The translations under genes were made by a program, and so were the position numbers. Shown piece after piece: positions 43,805-54,700 of a stretch of DNA of 64,000 nt (positions are counted from its first letter, which is position 1; the number at the start of each line of letters is the position of its first letter). The stretch lies in NCBI GenBank assembly GCA_029448655.1, contig JACCLO010000015.1, positions 1,201,937 through 1,265,936 on the forward strand, read 5' to 3'. The notes below the pieces were generated by a model. That model saw nothing but the letters and a program-made list of their open reading frames with translations, made no database searches and had not been told where the DNA came from. Source of the DNA: Wolfiporia cocos. Taxonomy: Eukaryota > Basidiomycota > Agaricomycetes > Polyporales > Phaeolaceae.

Positions 43805-46041
43805 CACATGTGCTCGGTGGGAAAACCCGAGGCAGAGCTTCCGTAGATGCCCAGGGTGTTTGCGGAGTCGGCTATCCGCTTGCGAAGCCAGGGCAGATGT
43901 GTCCTGATGGAGTCGCCCGACGGTGTAGGCGCAGTCGAAGTCGAACCAGTCGACTGGGTCTGGACGGGGCTGGTGCTTTCTGCCGATTGCACCGGGCTCC
44001 CGCTTTTCTCCTCATCGCTGATGCGCGTAGTGGGGGCCAGAGGAACCACCTCTGGTTGCTTCGGAACGTTGGTCCGGATGGTCCCTACGGTGGCTTGGGG
44101 GGACTCGTCTTCGTCGTCAGTCACCAGTTCCTGGGTGCTGACGATTCGGACCTTGTATTTTTTCTTCGGGTCCAATTTCTTCTGGCCCGACTGTTGCGTT
44201 CCGCTCGACGAGCCTGTCGGCTTCGTCGTTCCGCTTCCACTACTGGCCGGCTTGGCTTCCTTCGGCTTGTTCTTAGGGTTCTCAGGACAGTCGCCCCATT
44301 TGTGTTGTCCTGGGTGCTTGCGACAGTCCTTCCCGTAAGAGCCGGTTTCCTTTGCCTTGCCTTTGCCTTTGTCATCCGCCTTGGCAGGCTTCGACGTAGC
44401 TTTGTCGGCGGTCTTGCCAGACCCCGACGACTCCTTCTTCTTTTCTTCCTCAAAGATCTTGCCTTTGAGTTTATCCGGGTATTGCCTCTTGTAGAGGTCG
44501 ATGGCCATATCGAGGTATACCTCCCAGTCGGTCGGCATTGTGAAGCCAGGCACCGATTCCAAGGTAGCGAGGGTTTCTCGCACCTTTTCCGGAAGGATCC
44601 GTTTGATGTGACTGAACAACGTCTTGTTGTCAGTCTCGGCCAGGCGAGCCAGGGTCCTGAGCTTCTGTGCCCAAGAAAAGAAGTCCGATTGGAGCTTCTT
44701 TTTCCCTTCGTCTCCGAAGTACCCTTCAATCTCTTTTTCGGCAATTTCCTTGTCCGTCTTCTTGCCGTACACCTTCTCTATCGTTTCCGCAAACGTTTTC
44801 CAGGTGTGCCCCGAGGTTTGTCCGGCGGCGATTTTATCAACTACCGGCGACATGTATTGGTAGGCCTCGCCCGTAAGCCGTAGCAGGGCTTGGCGGACCT
44901 TGTCTTCCTCGAGGGTCACCTTGGCGTCCGCGAAATACATGCCCATCTTTTGGATCCATTCTTTCGACGAGATGGAGTCCTTGGGGCCCGAGAACTTGGG
45001 CGGCTGAGTCGGTTTGGTCTGTTGGAAGTTGACCGTTGTGGCTGCTGCTGTCGCGGCTGCCGGTGCGTTTTTTAGAGCGGTTAACTCCGCTTCGAGTTGG
45101 TCAATTCTATTAATTAGTGCCGTGACCTGGGCACCACTGGGTCCCGCGGTTGGGACTGCCGGACGCTTTTGCAGTACTGCGATGTCTTTTTCTATGCGGA
45201 CGAACCGATTTTCGGAAAGGGTATCCAATTGTTGCCGCAAACTCTCCGCTTCCTCTAGTGCTTCTATTCTATTTTGAAGCACCTGGTTGTGACTCCGAAT
45301 CTGGTTGGTCTTGTTCCAGACCATTTCCATATTCGTGTCTACTCGGCTTTTGTATGCCGCGAGGTTGCTGTAGAGGTGGTTTTTGGCTTGGTACAGCGCT
45401 TCCCTGTAAGCTTCTTTTCCCACCTGCAGAACTTCGTCTGGGGCGGCCACTTCCAGAGTGCGCTGCAACCTTCCCATCAATTCATTCTCGCTTCTTTCCG
45501 GCTGCGCGACTATTTCCAGGGTTCCCCTTTCATAGGAGGGGAGGAGATCGGGGAGCGTTCCAAATAGGGGCTCCGTGTCAACTGGCTCCTCCGGCCGTGG
45601 AGTCTCGCTGCCTTCGGGGGTGATGACTGCTCGGCGTGCGGGTGTTTCCGGGTTGAAGAGCCTGGCGGCTCTCGTGCGTGGCGACGCTTCTTCCTGGGAG
45701 TACCAGTGGACGTCACCGTACAGGACTATGAGGTCCGACAGGGGGATGGCGGTGCAATAGTTGTCCCACCTCCACCACGAGATGTGGTTCCTGGTCGAAT
45801 CTTCCCCATAGTACTTGATGTACGCCGTATGGTTTACATTCAGGAATGGGCGCACATGCGCCGGAATTGAGTTGAAGGAGGTGACACTCCCCCTAACTCT
45901 GATGCCGAATACGACTCGCAGGTAGTCCATCAAGCAGGTTTGCTCTCCGGGCCACGCGTGCTTGCTAACGGCGGGGCGGTAGGCCGTAGCCACCTTGTGG
46001 GTGTTGTACAAAGCGCCTTGGACGATTGTGTAAGACACCAT
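43804..46041 (-). CDS. gag: gag of element C
   Basis: 745 codons from the first ATG (46041); the frame is open upstream to 46095 but has only a TTG there. An N-terminal domain (1-160) is followed by a coiled coil (about 230-330, with IEALEEAESLRQQLDTLSE). A retrotransposon-gag core comes next, starting PPKFSGPKDSISSKEWIQKM and including MPTDWEVYLDMAIDLYKRQY. A basic Lys/Ser-rich part carries a knuckle-like motif CRKHPGQHKWGDC (CX2HX3HX4C, not the usual CCHC). A Ser/Thr/Pro-rich tail ends FPTEHM. It stops at TGA 43806-43804, sharing one base with the pol ATG. Confidence 0.92.
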   Translation of the reverse strand: MVSYTIVQGALYNTHKVATAYRPAVSKHAWPGEQTCLMDYLRVVFGIRVRGSVTSFNSIPAHVRPFLNVNHTAYIKYYGEDSTRNHISWWRWDNYCTAIPLSDLIVLYGDVHWYSQEEASPRTRAARLFNPETPARRAVITPEGSETPRPEEPVDTEPLFGTLPDLLPSYERGTLEIVAQPERSENELMGRLQRTLEVAAPDEVLQVGKEAYREALYQAKNHLYSNLAAYKSRVDTNMEMVWNKTNQIRSHNQVLQNRIEALEEAESLRQQLDTLSENRFVRIEKDIAVLQKRPAVPTAGPSGAQVTALINRIDQLEAELTALKNAPAAATAAATTVNFQQTKPTQPPKFSGPKDSISSKEWIQKMGMYFADAKVTLEEDKVRQALLRLTGEAYQYMSPVVDKIAAGQTSGHTWKTFAETIEKVYGKKTDKEIAEKEIEGYFGDEGKKKLQSDFFSWAQKLRTLARLAETDNKTLFSHIKRILPEKVRETLATLESVPGFTMPTDWEVYLDMAIDLYKRQYPDKLKGKIFEEEKKKESSGSGKTADKATSKPAKADDKGKGKAKETGSYGKDCRKHPGQHKWGDCPENPKNKPKEAKPASSGSGTTKPTGSSSGTQQSGQKKLDPKKKYKVRIVSTQELVTDDEDESPQATVGTIRTNVPKQPEVVPLAPTTRISDEEKSGSPVQSAESTSPVQTQSTGSTSTAPTPSGDSIRTHLPWLRKRIADSANTLGIYGSSASGFPTEHM

Positions 46042-46103
46042 TGCTGGACAGTATTCGTCAGCTTGAGTTATTTTCTTCCTTAAACGATAATTCAAGAAAA
46101 GAG

Positions 46104-46184
46104 TGCCTTTTCAGGACTTAAATGCCTTTTCAGGACTTTTCGCAATCAATGCCATGCACCAAAGAGAATGCCTTTTCAGGACTT
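46104..46184 (-). repeat. Three copies of a 16-bp motif between ORF1 and gag
   Basis: TGCCTTTTCAGGACTT on the + strand (AAGTCCTGAAAAGGCA on the element strand) at 46104-46119, 46123-46138 and 46169-46184, all identical, filling most of the gap between the ORF1 stop (46193) and the gag ATG (46041). Confidence 0.95.
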
Positions 46185-46192
46185 TCTATCTA

Positions 46193-47008
46193 CTACAACT
46201 GGGGTTTGCCGAGGTCGAAGTTGAGACCGCTATGTACTAAATGTGTCTTTAAGTACGTAACGTGCTGTTTTACGTCTAGATCTCCAAAAACGTGCTCCAC
46301 CCTCCTGAGATATTTTTCGAGGCGGCGGAGGTCTTCGTTCTTCATGGAGTCCTGACGGACCCTTTGTTCCAGGTGTGTGGAGAGATCGTCGAAGTCGGTG
46401 ATGAGGGTGGTGAATTTTGCTATGATAGGGGCCGTGGTGGTTGCGTCGGGGACTTTCCATAGGCGGAAAAGATTTTTGTGGGCGGCGTTCATCTGTTTGT
46501 CGACGTCCAAGAACCAGTCCCACTTCTTTTCCGTGCAGTGGACGTCCCTGGGGTTCGCAAGACCCCGTTTTTCGACCCACTCGGCTGGCATCCTAAGCTC
46601 CTCCACTCTCTCCAACAGCGACTTCTTTGGGGGCTCAATTCGCTCCCGAAGACTCCTCACCATTCTCTCTTCCTCAACCCTCTTCCTGGCTGCCTCGGCG
46701 ATTAGTTGGTCCAGACTTTGTTTCTGGATTTGGGCTTCGAGCTTCTCCTTCTGTCGGAGAAGCTTGTTGAGCTTCTTCCGCCTGATGTCGTCGAGGGCGG
46801 CCTCGTGGTTGACCCTTCGGATCTCCTCCGGGTCGGGGTTCGGCTTCCTGTAGAAGACGTCTTTGCCCTTTCGGGACTTTCCTCGCTTTGGGGCTGTGAC
46901 CGCGGAAATGCGGTCTTCGAGCGATTTAGAGGCGGCAATGTGCCATTCCTCGCGCTCCCCCGTAGCGGCGTTTCTCGGAGTAACCGTGAAACGTGGTGCT
47001 TTCGGCAT
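46193..47008 (-). CDS. ORF1 of element C, upstream of gag, unknown function
   Basis: 271 codons from ATG 47008. The N-terminus is basic (KRGKSRKGKDVFYRKPNPDP). Residues 60-130 are a strong coiled coil (RRKKLNKLLRQKEKLEAQIQ, then ARKRVEEERMVRSLRERIEP). The C-terminal half looks globular (EKKWDWFLDVDKQMNAAHKN, then LEKYLRRVEHVFGDLDVKQH). There is no zinc knuckle, signal peptide or membrane segment. Position first after the leader means it is probably the first protein translated from the full transcript. It resembles no standard retrotransposon protein that I recognise; a capsid accessory or RNA-binding role is conceivable, without evidence. Confidence 0.85.
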   Translation of the reverse strand: MPKAPRFTVTPRNAATGEREEWHIAASKSLEDRISAVTAPKRGKSRKGKDVFYRKPNPDPEEIRRVNHEAALDDIRRKKLNKLLRQKEKLEAQIQKQSLDQLIAEAARKRVEEERMVRSLRERIEPPKKSLLERVEELRMPAEWVEKRGLANPRDVHCTEKKWDWFLDVDKQMNAAHKNLFRLWKVPDATTTAPIIAKFTTLITDFDDLSTHLEQRVRQDSMKNEDLRRLEKYLRRVEHVFGDLDVKQHVTYLKTHLVHSGLNFDLGKPQL

Positions 47009-47697
47009 GACTACGTAAAAAGAAGTCTAAGTAAGCTATTCTAGTGGAAATCACGCGGTCTTCTGTCGGGGCTTATCGTCGTTTCTTGATGTGTCGTGCG
47101 CTTATCCTCCGGCGTCAATGGGCGCTCCGCCCTCGACCGGAGTTAGTGTCGGCGACTGGATTGCGTCTCTCTCACGCTACCAGGTGGGGGATACAGCAGG
47201 TCGTCTTCCCTTGACGCCTGGGAATGCAGGATTTGGGGTATTACACCCCGCATGTGCCCACGCCTCACTCCAGTTAGGTGGCTGCCAGTGTTTAAACCAA
47301 ACCCATGCCCTGAGGGACTTAGAGGGCGCCAAGGCCAGAACTCTATCATTCTGAAGCCGTATCGGCAGCGGTTCTAGGCAGGGCAACTCGTGCCCACCAT
47401 CCCAACTCTAAATAGAGTGGCCCCTGTGCGCCTGGGGATAGGCGAGAAGGTCGTCTCCGGCCCGGTCAAGAGTTTACACCGTTGCCATCGATTCCCAACA
47501 TATGGGGAAAGGCTTGGCAGCCAGTCCCCTGGTTCCGCTTAAGCCTACGGTCCGGCTATTTGCCCGAAGGCGGTGATCCCCCAGAGCCCACTAAGGATAC
47601 CCCGCTGCCTGGCGGCGAGCAGGGGTGCGCAGACGGCGACGAAAACCCCTAAGAAGAAAAAATCCCAGACCCTCAAAGAGGGCGGGGGCGAAAGCAA
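47009..47697 (-). other. GC-rich 5' leader of element C
   Basis: About 690 nt between the primer site and ORF1, with several short start codons and no long frame. Probably structured; packaging or internal initiation signals may lie here, but none is identified. Confidence 0.6.
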
Positions 47698-47708
47698 GTT
47701 CTATTCAT
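47698..47708 (-). other. Self-priming primer binding site of element C
   Basis: Element strand ATGAATAGAAC, one base inside the 5' LTR. It is the exact complement of GTTCTATTCAT at 47830-47820 in the LTR, the predicted first 11 nt of the transcript. Tf1 of Schizosaccharomyces primes reverse transcription this way. Confidence 0.82.
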
Positions 47709-47709
47709 A

Positions 47710-48328
47710 TAACACAAGACAACACTTACTTGTAATGTTCTTGGTATTGCTGGTTAGGCAAGGGATAAAGCAGGTGTTAAGCAGGATACGTTGAGTGGTT
47801 AACTCGTAGTATGAATGCAATGAATAGAACTGAGGCAATAGCGCTCAGCAAGTCCAGTATATATACATGATAAATAAGACCCCTAACAGTCTTATTAGAT
47901 AATACTAGTGTCCGTATTCGTATGTACAAGTCCCCAGGTACCTAAGTACTTAGTAATATACGATAAATATATATGCCGATCAAAACCGGGATATAGAAAG
48001 GCGGCGTAGGCCGCACGAATGGCGTTTTGCGCTCTTGTCATTATAAAGACGGGGCGTGACCAAAGCCCGGTCCGCTGACGTTTATACGCTGACTGCTTCC
48101 GGACGGAGTGTCCGATTGGCTGGAACTAGACATGTGACTGATGGTAACTACTAGTGATAAGATAAGACCGTCGTTACGGGAGATAACGCGGCCATCATTC
48201 GGCACGTATGTAACCGTAAACTTATGAACCAGATAAGCTAGTTATTGGTCTAGAAAGTCATAGATAATTCGTAGAATTGCCGGAAAAATAGTAAGAAATA
48301 TAGGGAAACTAGGAGAATTCTTGTGACA
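47710..48328 (-). repeat. 5' LTR of element C
   Basis: 619 bp, reading identical to 38668-39286. It contains the promoter of the element. Confidence 0.97.
47830..47865 (-). promoter_or_regulatory. TATA box and predicted transcript start of element C
   Basis: TATATATA at 47858-47865 lies 28-35 bases upstream of the predicted start at 47830 (GTTCTATTCAT). Between them a short hairpin, CTGAG/CTCAG, can form. The start is inferred from the match to the primer site. Confidence 0.7.
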
Positions 48329-48333
48329 ATAGC

Positions 48334-49140
48334 TTAGATAAGCATTATCATGGTACCAGATTGTATAACTATAGTTACAAGCCACCAGAACGCGCCTAGC
48401 TTAGAAGTACAGTCTAGATCACAACAAATTTGAAGGTACATGAGATACACAGCGACACAGAGCTACATCTGTGTCTGTTGCCTATCTTCAGAGCCTATAA
48501 GGTAACACCAGAATGGCTGTCTTGGTTGCTAAGGTTGCATCACAGACTAGCAAGGGTATAACGTAGAGAATGTGTTGTAGATGAGCAGACATGGTAATGA
48601 GATGCAAGACTGGGGGCACATGCACCCCAAGTCGAGTATATTCAGACTGAGGTTGTAAGACCTCAGCATATGGTATATATACATCGGGGATCACTACACT
48701 AAGTAATTGGACCAGCCCTAAAGGCATGGTCTGTGCACGATGTATGATACCCTGTATGTAAGCAGTCACATCTAGATGACCAGGCTGAGGTATATCTAAC
48801 TCTGCTACTTACAATGTAATCTACTGTAGGTTCAAGCTGGGGTAGAGCGGCTGACCCATGTCACAGGATCTGTGACACATGGTCACTTGATTATTGTTAC
48901 GGATCAAATATCTGTTTAGCTGAAATAACCAAGTGGAGTTACTCAGCATATTGAGTAGTGCACTACTCATTGGACTCCACAGAGTCAGAGTGTGGATATA
49001 GAAGCTGGGCACTTGATTGCTCAAGCCTTTGAGAATGAGTATAAGATGCTTGTTATTCAACAAGGTTGAGCTGAGGAACTTGATCAGTATGTACATCAAG
49101 TTTTATACTGTGATTCGATAATCGGGGTCATAGTGTCCTT
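48334..49140 (-). repeat. LTR relic with box, TATA and hairpin
   Basis: On the minus strand: box GCACAGACC-ATGC-CTTTAGGGC-TGGTCC (48736-48709), TATATATA (48681-48674) and hairpin arms CTGAGGT/ACCTCAG (48647-48653, 48660-48666). This region is also the target into which element C inserted. The edges are not defined. Confidence 0.55.
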
Positions 49141-49599
49141 GGTACTGCTACTATTAAGTCCATCGAGCTAGCATTCTAAGTAACAAATGAGAAGTGCTGC
49201 AGTTGAGCATGACAAGGAATGAAACAGAGAAGACATATGATTAGACATAGGATATCAGCTAGAAGGCAACGAGACAGTAAGTAGACTATGGGCATAGGAT
49301 TGTTATACATGAAACAGGGGCCTATGGTTGAGTGGAGGTCCGTAGAATAGAGCACACAGTGGAGCGGTTGAAGGCCAAGTCCTGATACACAGTGAGGTGT
49401 CAAAGGAATAAACTGAGTGTACCTGCAAAGACCATAACAATTATCAGACACATCTCAAACACACTACCAAGCTGGTTTATATCAGTGGTCTGGGTACATT
49501 TTCATGGCCTGCTAACTAACATCTTTTGTCATACTGGACAAACAAGGACCTACAGTCCCATACACAACCATGATTTGGATCATTCATTATAGGGCGTCC

Positions 49600-50333
49600 A
49601 AACAAATGTGTGCTTGTCATTACTTGCTTATGCACAGACCATCTAGCTTCAGGGCAGACGATTACTGATCGCTGCACCTTATGTATATAAGCTTGACTTC
49701 TAAGGTGTACTTTCCTTAGAACCGTTTTGTCACACTAATCCAATGTCTTAGTTGTGTCACAGAATTCTCTGTGAGGGGTTCTCAACATCCCTTTCTGTAT
49801 TGTGGAAGTGCCCCTAGGCATGGGGCTAAGTCTTAGCGTACAGTTTCCTCTCGTCCGCTCCTTGTTATCTTATCAGACCACCCGACCCAGTAGATTAGCA
49901 CTGTAGGGTAGCACGCGTCTCAGGTACTTACATCACGGTCACACTATGTACATGTTACATTACGGTAGTTACTCATCATGTGCTCCCTTAGTTACTGCAC
50001 ACAGGCTATGACTTTAGGGCCAGCCATTAGGTAGTTACCTCATGTATATAAGTATGTCGACTTGTTGCCTTATGCCTCAAGTCTAAGATTCTCGGCATTA
50101 GGGCTTGGCCCTCTTACTCCTTACCTCTCTGTGTGCTGGCGTGGTCCTTACTGGCTCTTTGACTGCTAGTCCGAGGGTCACCACCTTGTTATGTCACCTT
50201 AGGCCTGGGGAGGCCTATGCAACCTCTGTCACATAGGTTCTAGGATCACTGCTGACGGCGCGGTCGCACCTCGTCTGACGGTTAGGGTCCCCAGTAGGAC
50301 CGGTCCCACAGATGTGAGTAGTATGTGTCAAGT
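49600..50333 (+). repeat. Two overlapping or tandem LTR relics
   Basis: First copy: box GCACAGACC...TTCAGGGCAGAC (49632-49659), TATATAA (49684-49690), hairpin TTCTAAGG/CCTTAGAA (49698-49705, 49714-49721). Second copy: box GCACACAGGCTATGACTTTAGGGCC (from 49997), TATATAA (50045-50051), weaker hairpin GACTTG/CAAGTC (50059-50064, 50078-50083). Confidence 0.55.
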
Positions 50334-51240
50334 TGACGTCTCAAGCTGCCAGTACATAGTATAACACCAAGGGGTAAGCCTCAAATCAGACCATAAGTCA
50401 TCCAGCAGGAGGTTAGAAGAAAAGTAGGGGAAACGCCCCCATAGAGAATATGGATGCCCTAGCGGCAATTGTTAAGTCCAGCGCTGTAGGATGCTAGATG
50501 TTCGGTTATATACATGATGTATACTATTCATGAGTAGACCTGTCCTAATGGCTTGGTCTGTGTGTAGTGCTAATATGGTGTGACTATGGTGTGATATGGC
50601 ATGTACCTGGTAATGACATTCGTGAAGGTTTCTAGGCCTTCTTGTCATGATGGAAAGTAAGCGGGCTATAAGGCCACATTGTGACAGTGGAGTGCTACGC
50701 TAATAATAACACTTGATATATGGAACTGCTAGGCTTCTAGCTGGAAGGGTTGTCCTAATGGCTTCTAATGATGTTGATGATCATGTTTCAGGTATTTGAT
50801 ATGTAACGTATCAGAATGTCTTCTGATGAGCTTTTCTATGGTGTCATGACCTAGTAATAGTGTTGTCATGATGATGTCATGGTCTGGTCCAGTAATGGAA
50901 CCTGATGTCATAACTTGTACAGATAAGATAAGAGATAAGGTCACCTGGTATGGTGCCTATGATTGGACTTAGTGGCACATATCTAATCTGATGTAGTTGA
51001 GTAGGTCACATGACCTGGAAGGTCATGTGACTTGGTAATTTCTAGTGCATCGGAAAGCCCTTGGTCATGTGATTCTAACAATGTAGATGAGAAGACCTGT
51101 ACTAGTAAAGGGGCTGCACGACTTCCATTATGAGAATAGAGAATGTGGGAAATGCCTTGTAAAACTGTGACACATTCACTTTGTTTACTACTCTTGCAAT
51201 TCCTGCTTGACGGGTCACTTATCTTATTGACTGCAACCAA
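50334..51240 (-). repeat. LTR relic, minus orientation
   Basis: The left edge TGACGTCTCAAGCTGCCAG matches TGACATCTCAAGCTGCCAG at 51557. The box ACACAGACC...CATTAGGACAGGTC (50563-50537) and TATATAAC (near 50515) are present; a clear hairpin is not. The right edge is uncertain (perhaps CTGTGACA near 51177). Confidence 0.5.
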
Positions 51241-51556
51241 CCCTTACAACTGCATTAGCAAGTCCAAGCCTAGACTTGCATCAAAGATATAGATATATGG
51301 ATTCTATTAGCCTTTCAGTATTTTATTCTGACGTTATCTTTACGTGAAACAATTTATTTGTCAGACACAATGAGAATAGACCAATGCAATGACAGTTTAT
51401 TTTATATTCTCACATATGACACAGATTGTGGTCACCCTAAACTGATGGATCTACATCATACAAAACACTTTCTTCATACCTCAGGAATCGTAACCTATAT
51501 GCAGTCAGATAAGTGACAGTAGATTGTTAGGCCTTATTGTCACAATCCTGTCTCTG
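51241..51556. other. AT-rich spacer between LTR relics
   Basis: No gene and no shared repeat recognised. Confidence 0.4.
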
Positions 51557-51700
51557 TGACATCTCAAGCTGCCAGCACAAGATAGAGTTTTAAGAAGAAG
51601 AAAAGAGTTCCCAGGCAAGCACACGATGCTCAGCAAGAGTAGAAAAGAGTAGGGAAATGCTTCAAGTTCACATTGTTGAGTCTAGGAAAGTAAGTCCCTA

Positions 51701-54700
51701 TGGTGCCAACGGCCTAGTCACTGCCTCTTTTGTACAAGTCTTACTGCTCGCTCAGATTGGTGCCTAGAGACAATCGGTCTAGCCAAAATGCTTAGATTGA
51801 ACATAGGAACAAAATGGCTAGGCGGATTTCTCTGAAAATCAAAATCGAGAAATTTATATGTCCAAATTTGGCCAGTTGTGGGAAAGCAGTACTATATAAG
51901 GAAAGTATTGACATCTCTACCTATCTGACTAATTTAAATATAGTATATCAGTCAAGCTGACGTGCGAGGGTCTCTGGAACACGGTGGTGAGACTTGTATT
52001 GACGAGAACTGAATGCCTGCACCTGTAATTGAGCATCTTTTGTGCCCAATCCTGAGTGATAAGCATCCATCCACCTAACAACCCGGTGCTCCCATTTCCA
52101 GATTGTCTCGACACTTACCGATGCCAGTGCATCTGGCATATTGGCTTGTAATATTGGAAACGTATAATCACAGCGGTTGCGGAGATACTTCTTGACAGCA
52201 CCCCAGAAGTATGCAATGAAATTCAGCTCACAGTGATATTTTGGTAAAAATATGCACATGTGGCCTGCATTCTCAATGACTTCCTGGACAAGAGTTTTCT
52301 GTTCCTTGAAGTCTGGCTGATTTTCGAGTATGTGCTTGGCACAGCAACTGATCACATCTGGGTCACATTTCCTGTGACACTGCATTCGCAGTCCATCAAC
52401 CCGGAGGCTTCGCTTGATGGGAATTTGTCGAATCCCTTTGGGAAGATTGGGATGATCAGGATGATTGTATGGAAAATTCATTTGTTGGATAATTTTCTGA
52501 TCATTCTTCATGAACCAGCCATCACGCATTTGTGCCTGCTTTCCACCAGGGCACAGATTCATGCGTGACACAAGAAGTGCATCCTCAGCGAAGGCAGAAT
52601 GTCCTTGTGAGTGGTCAACAGCAATTAAGGCTTGGAATCCGGGGCCATGCAATTTTTCAAATGTCGGAATGATCTTTGTTTTCAGCTATGATCAATTATT
52701 TTGTGAGTCAAGTCTGCTACAGATTTGTCATGGCATACCTGGTTCACAAACATCTCACCGTTCCAGAAGCCATCATGATTTTTACCATATTGAAGGCCTT
52801 GTCCCGCATCCTTCAACCAACCGAATGTGGAACAGATTACGTCGCTGCAGTGAATGCCCCTGCCGGGACCCTTTTTTTGTAGTGGCTGCTCACCTTTGAA
52901 AACCCAGCTTTTTTTGACACCATCATGTGCTTGGGCAGTCATTTTGTCATGCACCACAAACACTAGATGGCACTCAACATAATTTTCTGTTTGCTTGTTG
53001 ACCTCTTCCGAGACATTTCCAACGACATACTCGATCACTCATGTTTGATGCTGTGCCATTGCTGGCAGGAAGACTTCTTGACGATACCTGACAACATCTG
53101 GCCACTCATGACCATCATAATAGAGGCTCTTCTTGTGCTCGATGTACTGGAAGCCTTCTCGATGAAGCCAATCGTGCGCAGTGCTCAGGGAGATTTCTTG
53201 GCCAACCTTCAAGTGAATCCATGGGAAGAGTTCAAGCTCCATATACTTCTTTAACCCTGCTGGCATCTCCTTACGAATGATCTCTTTCAGATACTGCTGA
53301 GCAGCTGCTGGTACCATGCTGTTTTTGGTGAATTTGGTGAGTTTTTCGGGATTCATGGCCCATTTGTTTGACTGCACGTATGAGCGTAGCTCCACTTGCA
53401 CCACAGGGTCCTGTAGCAATGCATAGGACTTGATATGCCGGCCCTTCAAGGATACGGGAAGTTCTCGCACATTCAACCATCTTCGAGCCCACTTCTGCAC
53501 CGTCCTTACACCCCATTTTGCAGAAAAGCCATGGCTTTTCGCTGCACATTCCCCTGCCACAGTCATGGAGTGCTTGTATTTGACAATCAAGCGCAGATAG
53601 CTCTCAATACAGTGCCTGCAGCAGGCCTGCAGACTGTTATCGCCTGAAATAAAGGTATGTCGCTTTGATTTAATGAATTTCTGGATTGCATCAAGTCCAT
53701 TCTCGAAGGTCCGCATACGGTTCTCCTTGATGTGAGAGCGGGTAATGGGTGCTGGCACTTCAAGCTTGCAGTGCTTTGGAGGGGGGGTTGTCTGGTTGGA
53801 GCGGACAGTGCGCTGCTGCTGTGAGGGGCTGGAATCCACAGTAAGTTCAGCCTCGTCCATTTTGCTCTCTTCCTCCTTCTCATGCATGAGTAACTGTAGC
53901 ATCGCACTTTGATGCTCCTGGCTATTGTGGATGTTCTCTTCACTTCCTTCTCCACCTTCAGCACCCACATCTCCGGTTTCGTACTCATCCTCTGATGATG
54001 AGATATCAGAGAGATATCCACAGAAAATCTTATCTCCACTCAGTGCTGGCTGGCGAACACTTGGAATGGTATGTAAACCACCCTGTTGCTCATTTGACTG
54101 CTGCTCTGACAGCTCAGGACCCTTCTGTGTCGAGAAAAACGAGTGCATGAATTGCGCACCAGAGCTGTGCCCGAAACTCGTCAACACATACATTTTGCCC
54201 ATGAATTGTGATAAGTACCTCTTACGGTGAGCCTGTTCATCCCGAAGCTTCTTATCGTGCCTCCGTTTCGTTCTGTCTGACATGCCATTGTAACCCAGAG
54301 CCCGGTTGCTCTCTGCTTGCTTCCAGACGCTCTGAGACATTGGTCTCATTAGGATACCGAAGGCATCCCTGTTGCGTTCTTTCCTCTGCTGTGCCATCTC
54401 CAGACTCTGACGCAGCTCATCACCCTTCAACTCAGACAAATCGTTGTTGTTGTTGTCATCATCTCCGTCATCATCTCCGTCATCATCTCCGTTGTTGCCC
54501 TCGTCATCATTCAAGTCCTCTCCATCTTCATTCTTGTCCGAGGAGATCATGTAACTCACATCCCCCATCCATGACGTGCACTTGTCATCCTCATCTGAGC
54601 TTATGCAGAGAACATCTCGCACAGCTGATACTTGGGCTTGTGATGTGCACGACTGCTTCCTGGCGCTGGCGTGTGTGCTCAACTGCTTCCCAGTACGTGC

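Larger units (their letters stand above)
38668..48328 (-). mobile_element. Complete Ty3 chromovirus with dUTPase (element C)
   Basis: A 9,661-bp element with two 619-bp LTRs that read as identical and a 5-bp target duplication ATAGC (38663-38667 and 48329-48333). Coding order on the minus strand: ORF1 (unknown), gag, pol with protease, RT, RNase H, integrase, chromodomain and dUTPase. The primer site matches the predicted transcript start instead of a tRNA, and the polypurine tract is a run of eight G. No frame is broken. Identical LTRs mean a very recent insertion, so the element may still be mobile. It belongs near the Tf1/sushi chromoviruses. Confidence 0.95.

Noticed and set aside
43792..44883. 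Long + strand open frame (363 codons) in element C
   Set aside because: It lies wholly antisense to gag and shows no domain; a by-product of gag codon composition.
47009..47697. rRNA or other structured RNA gene in the GC-rich leader of element C
   Set aside because: No conserved rRNA or tRNA motif was found; position inside the element explains it as a 5' leader.
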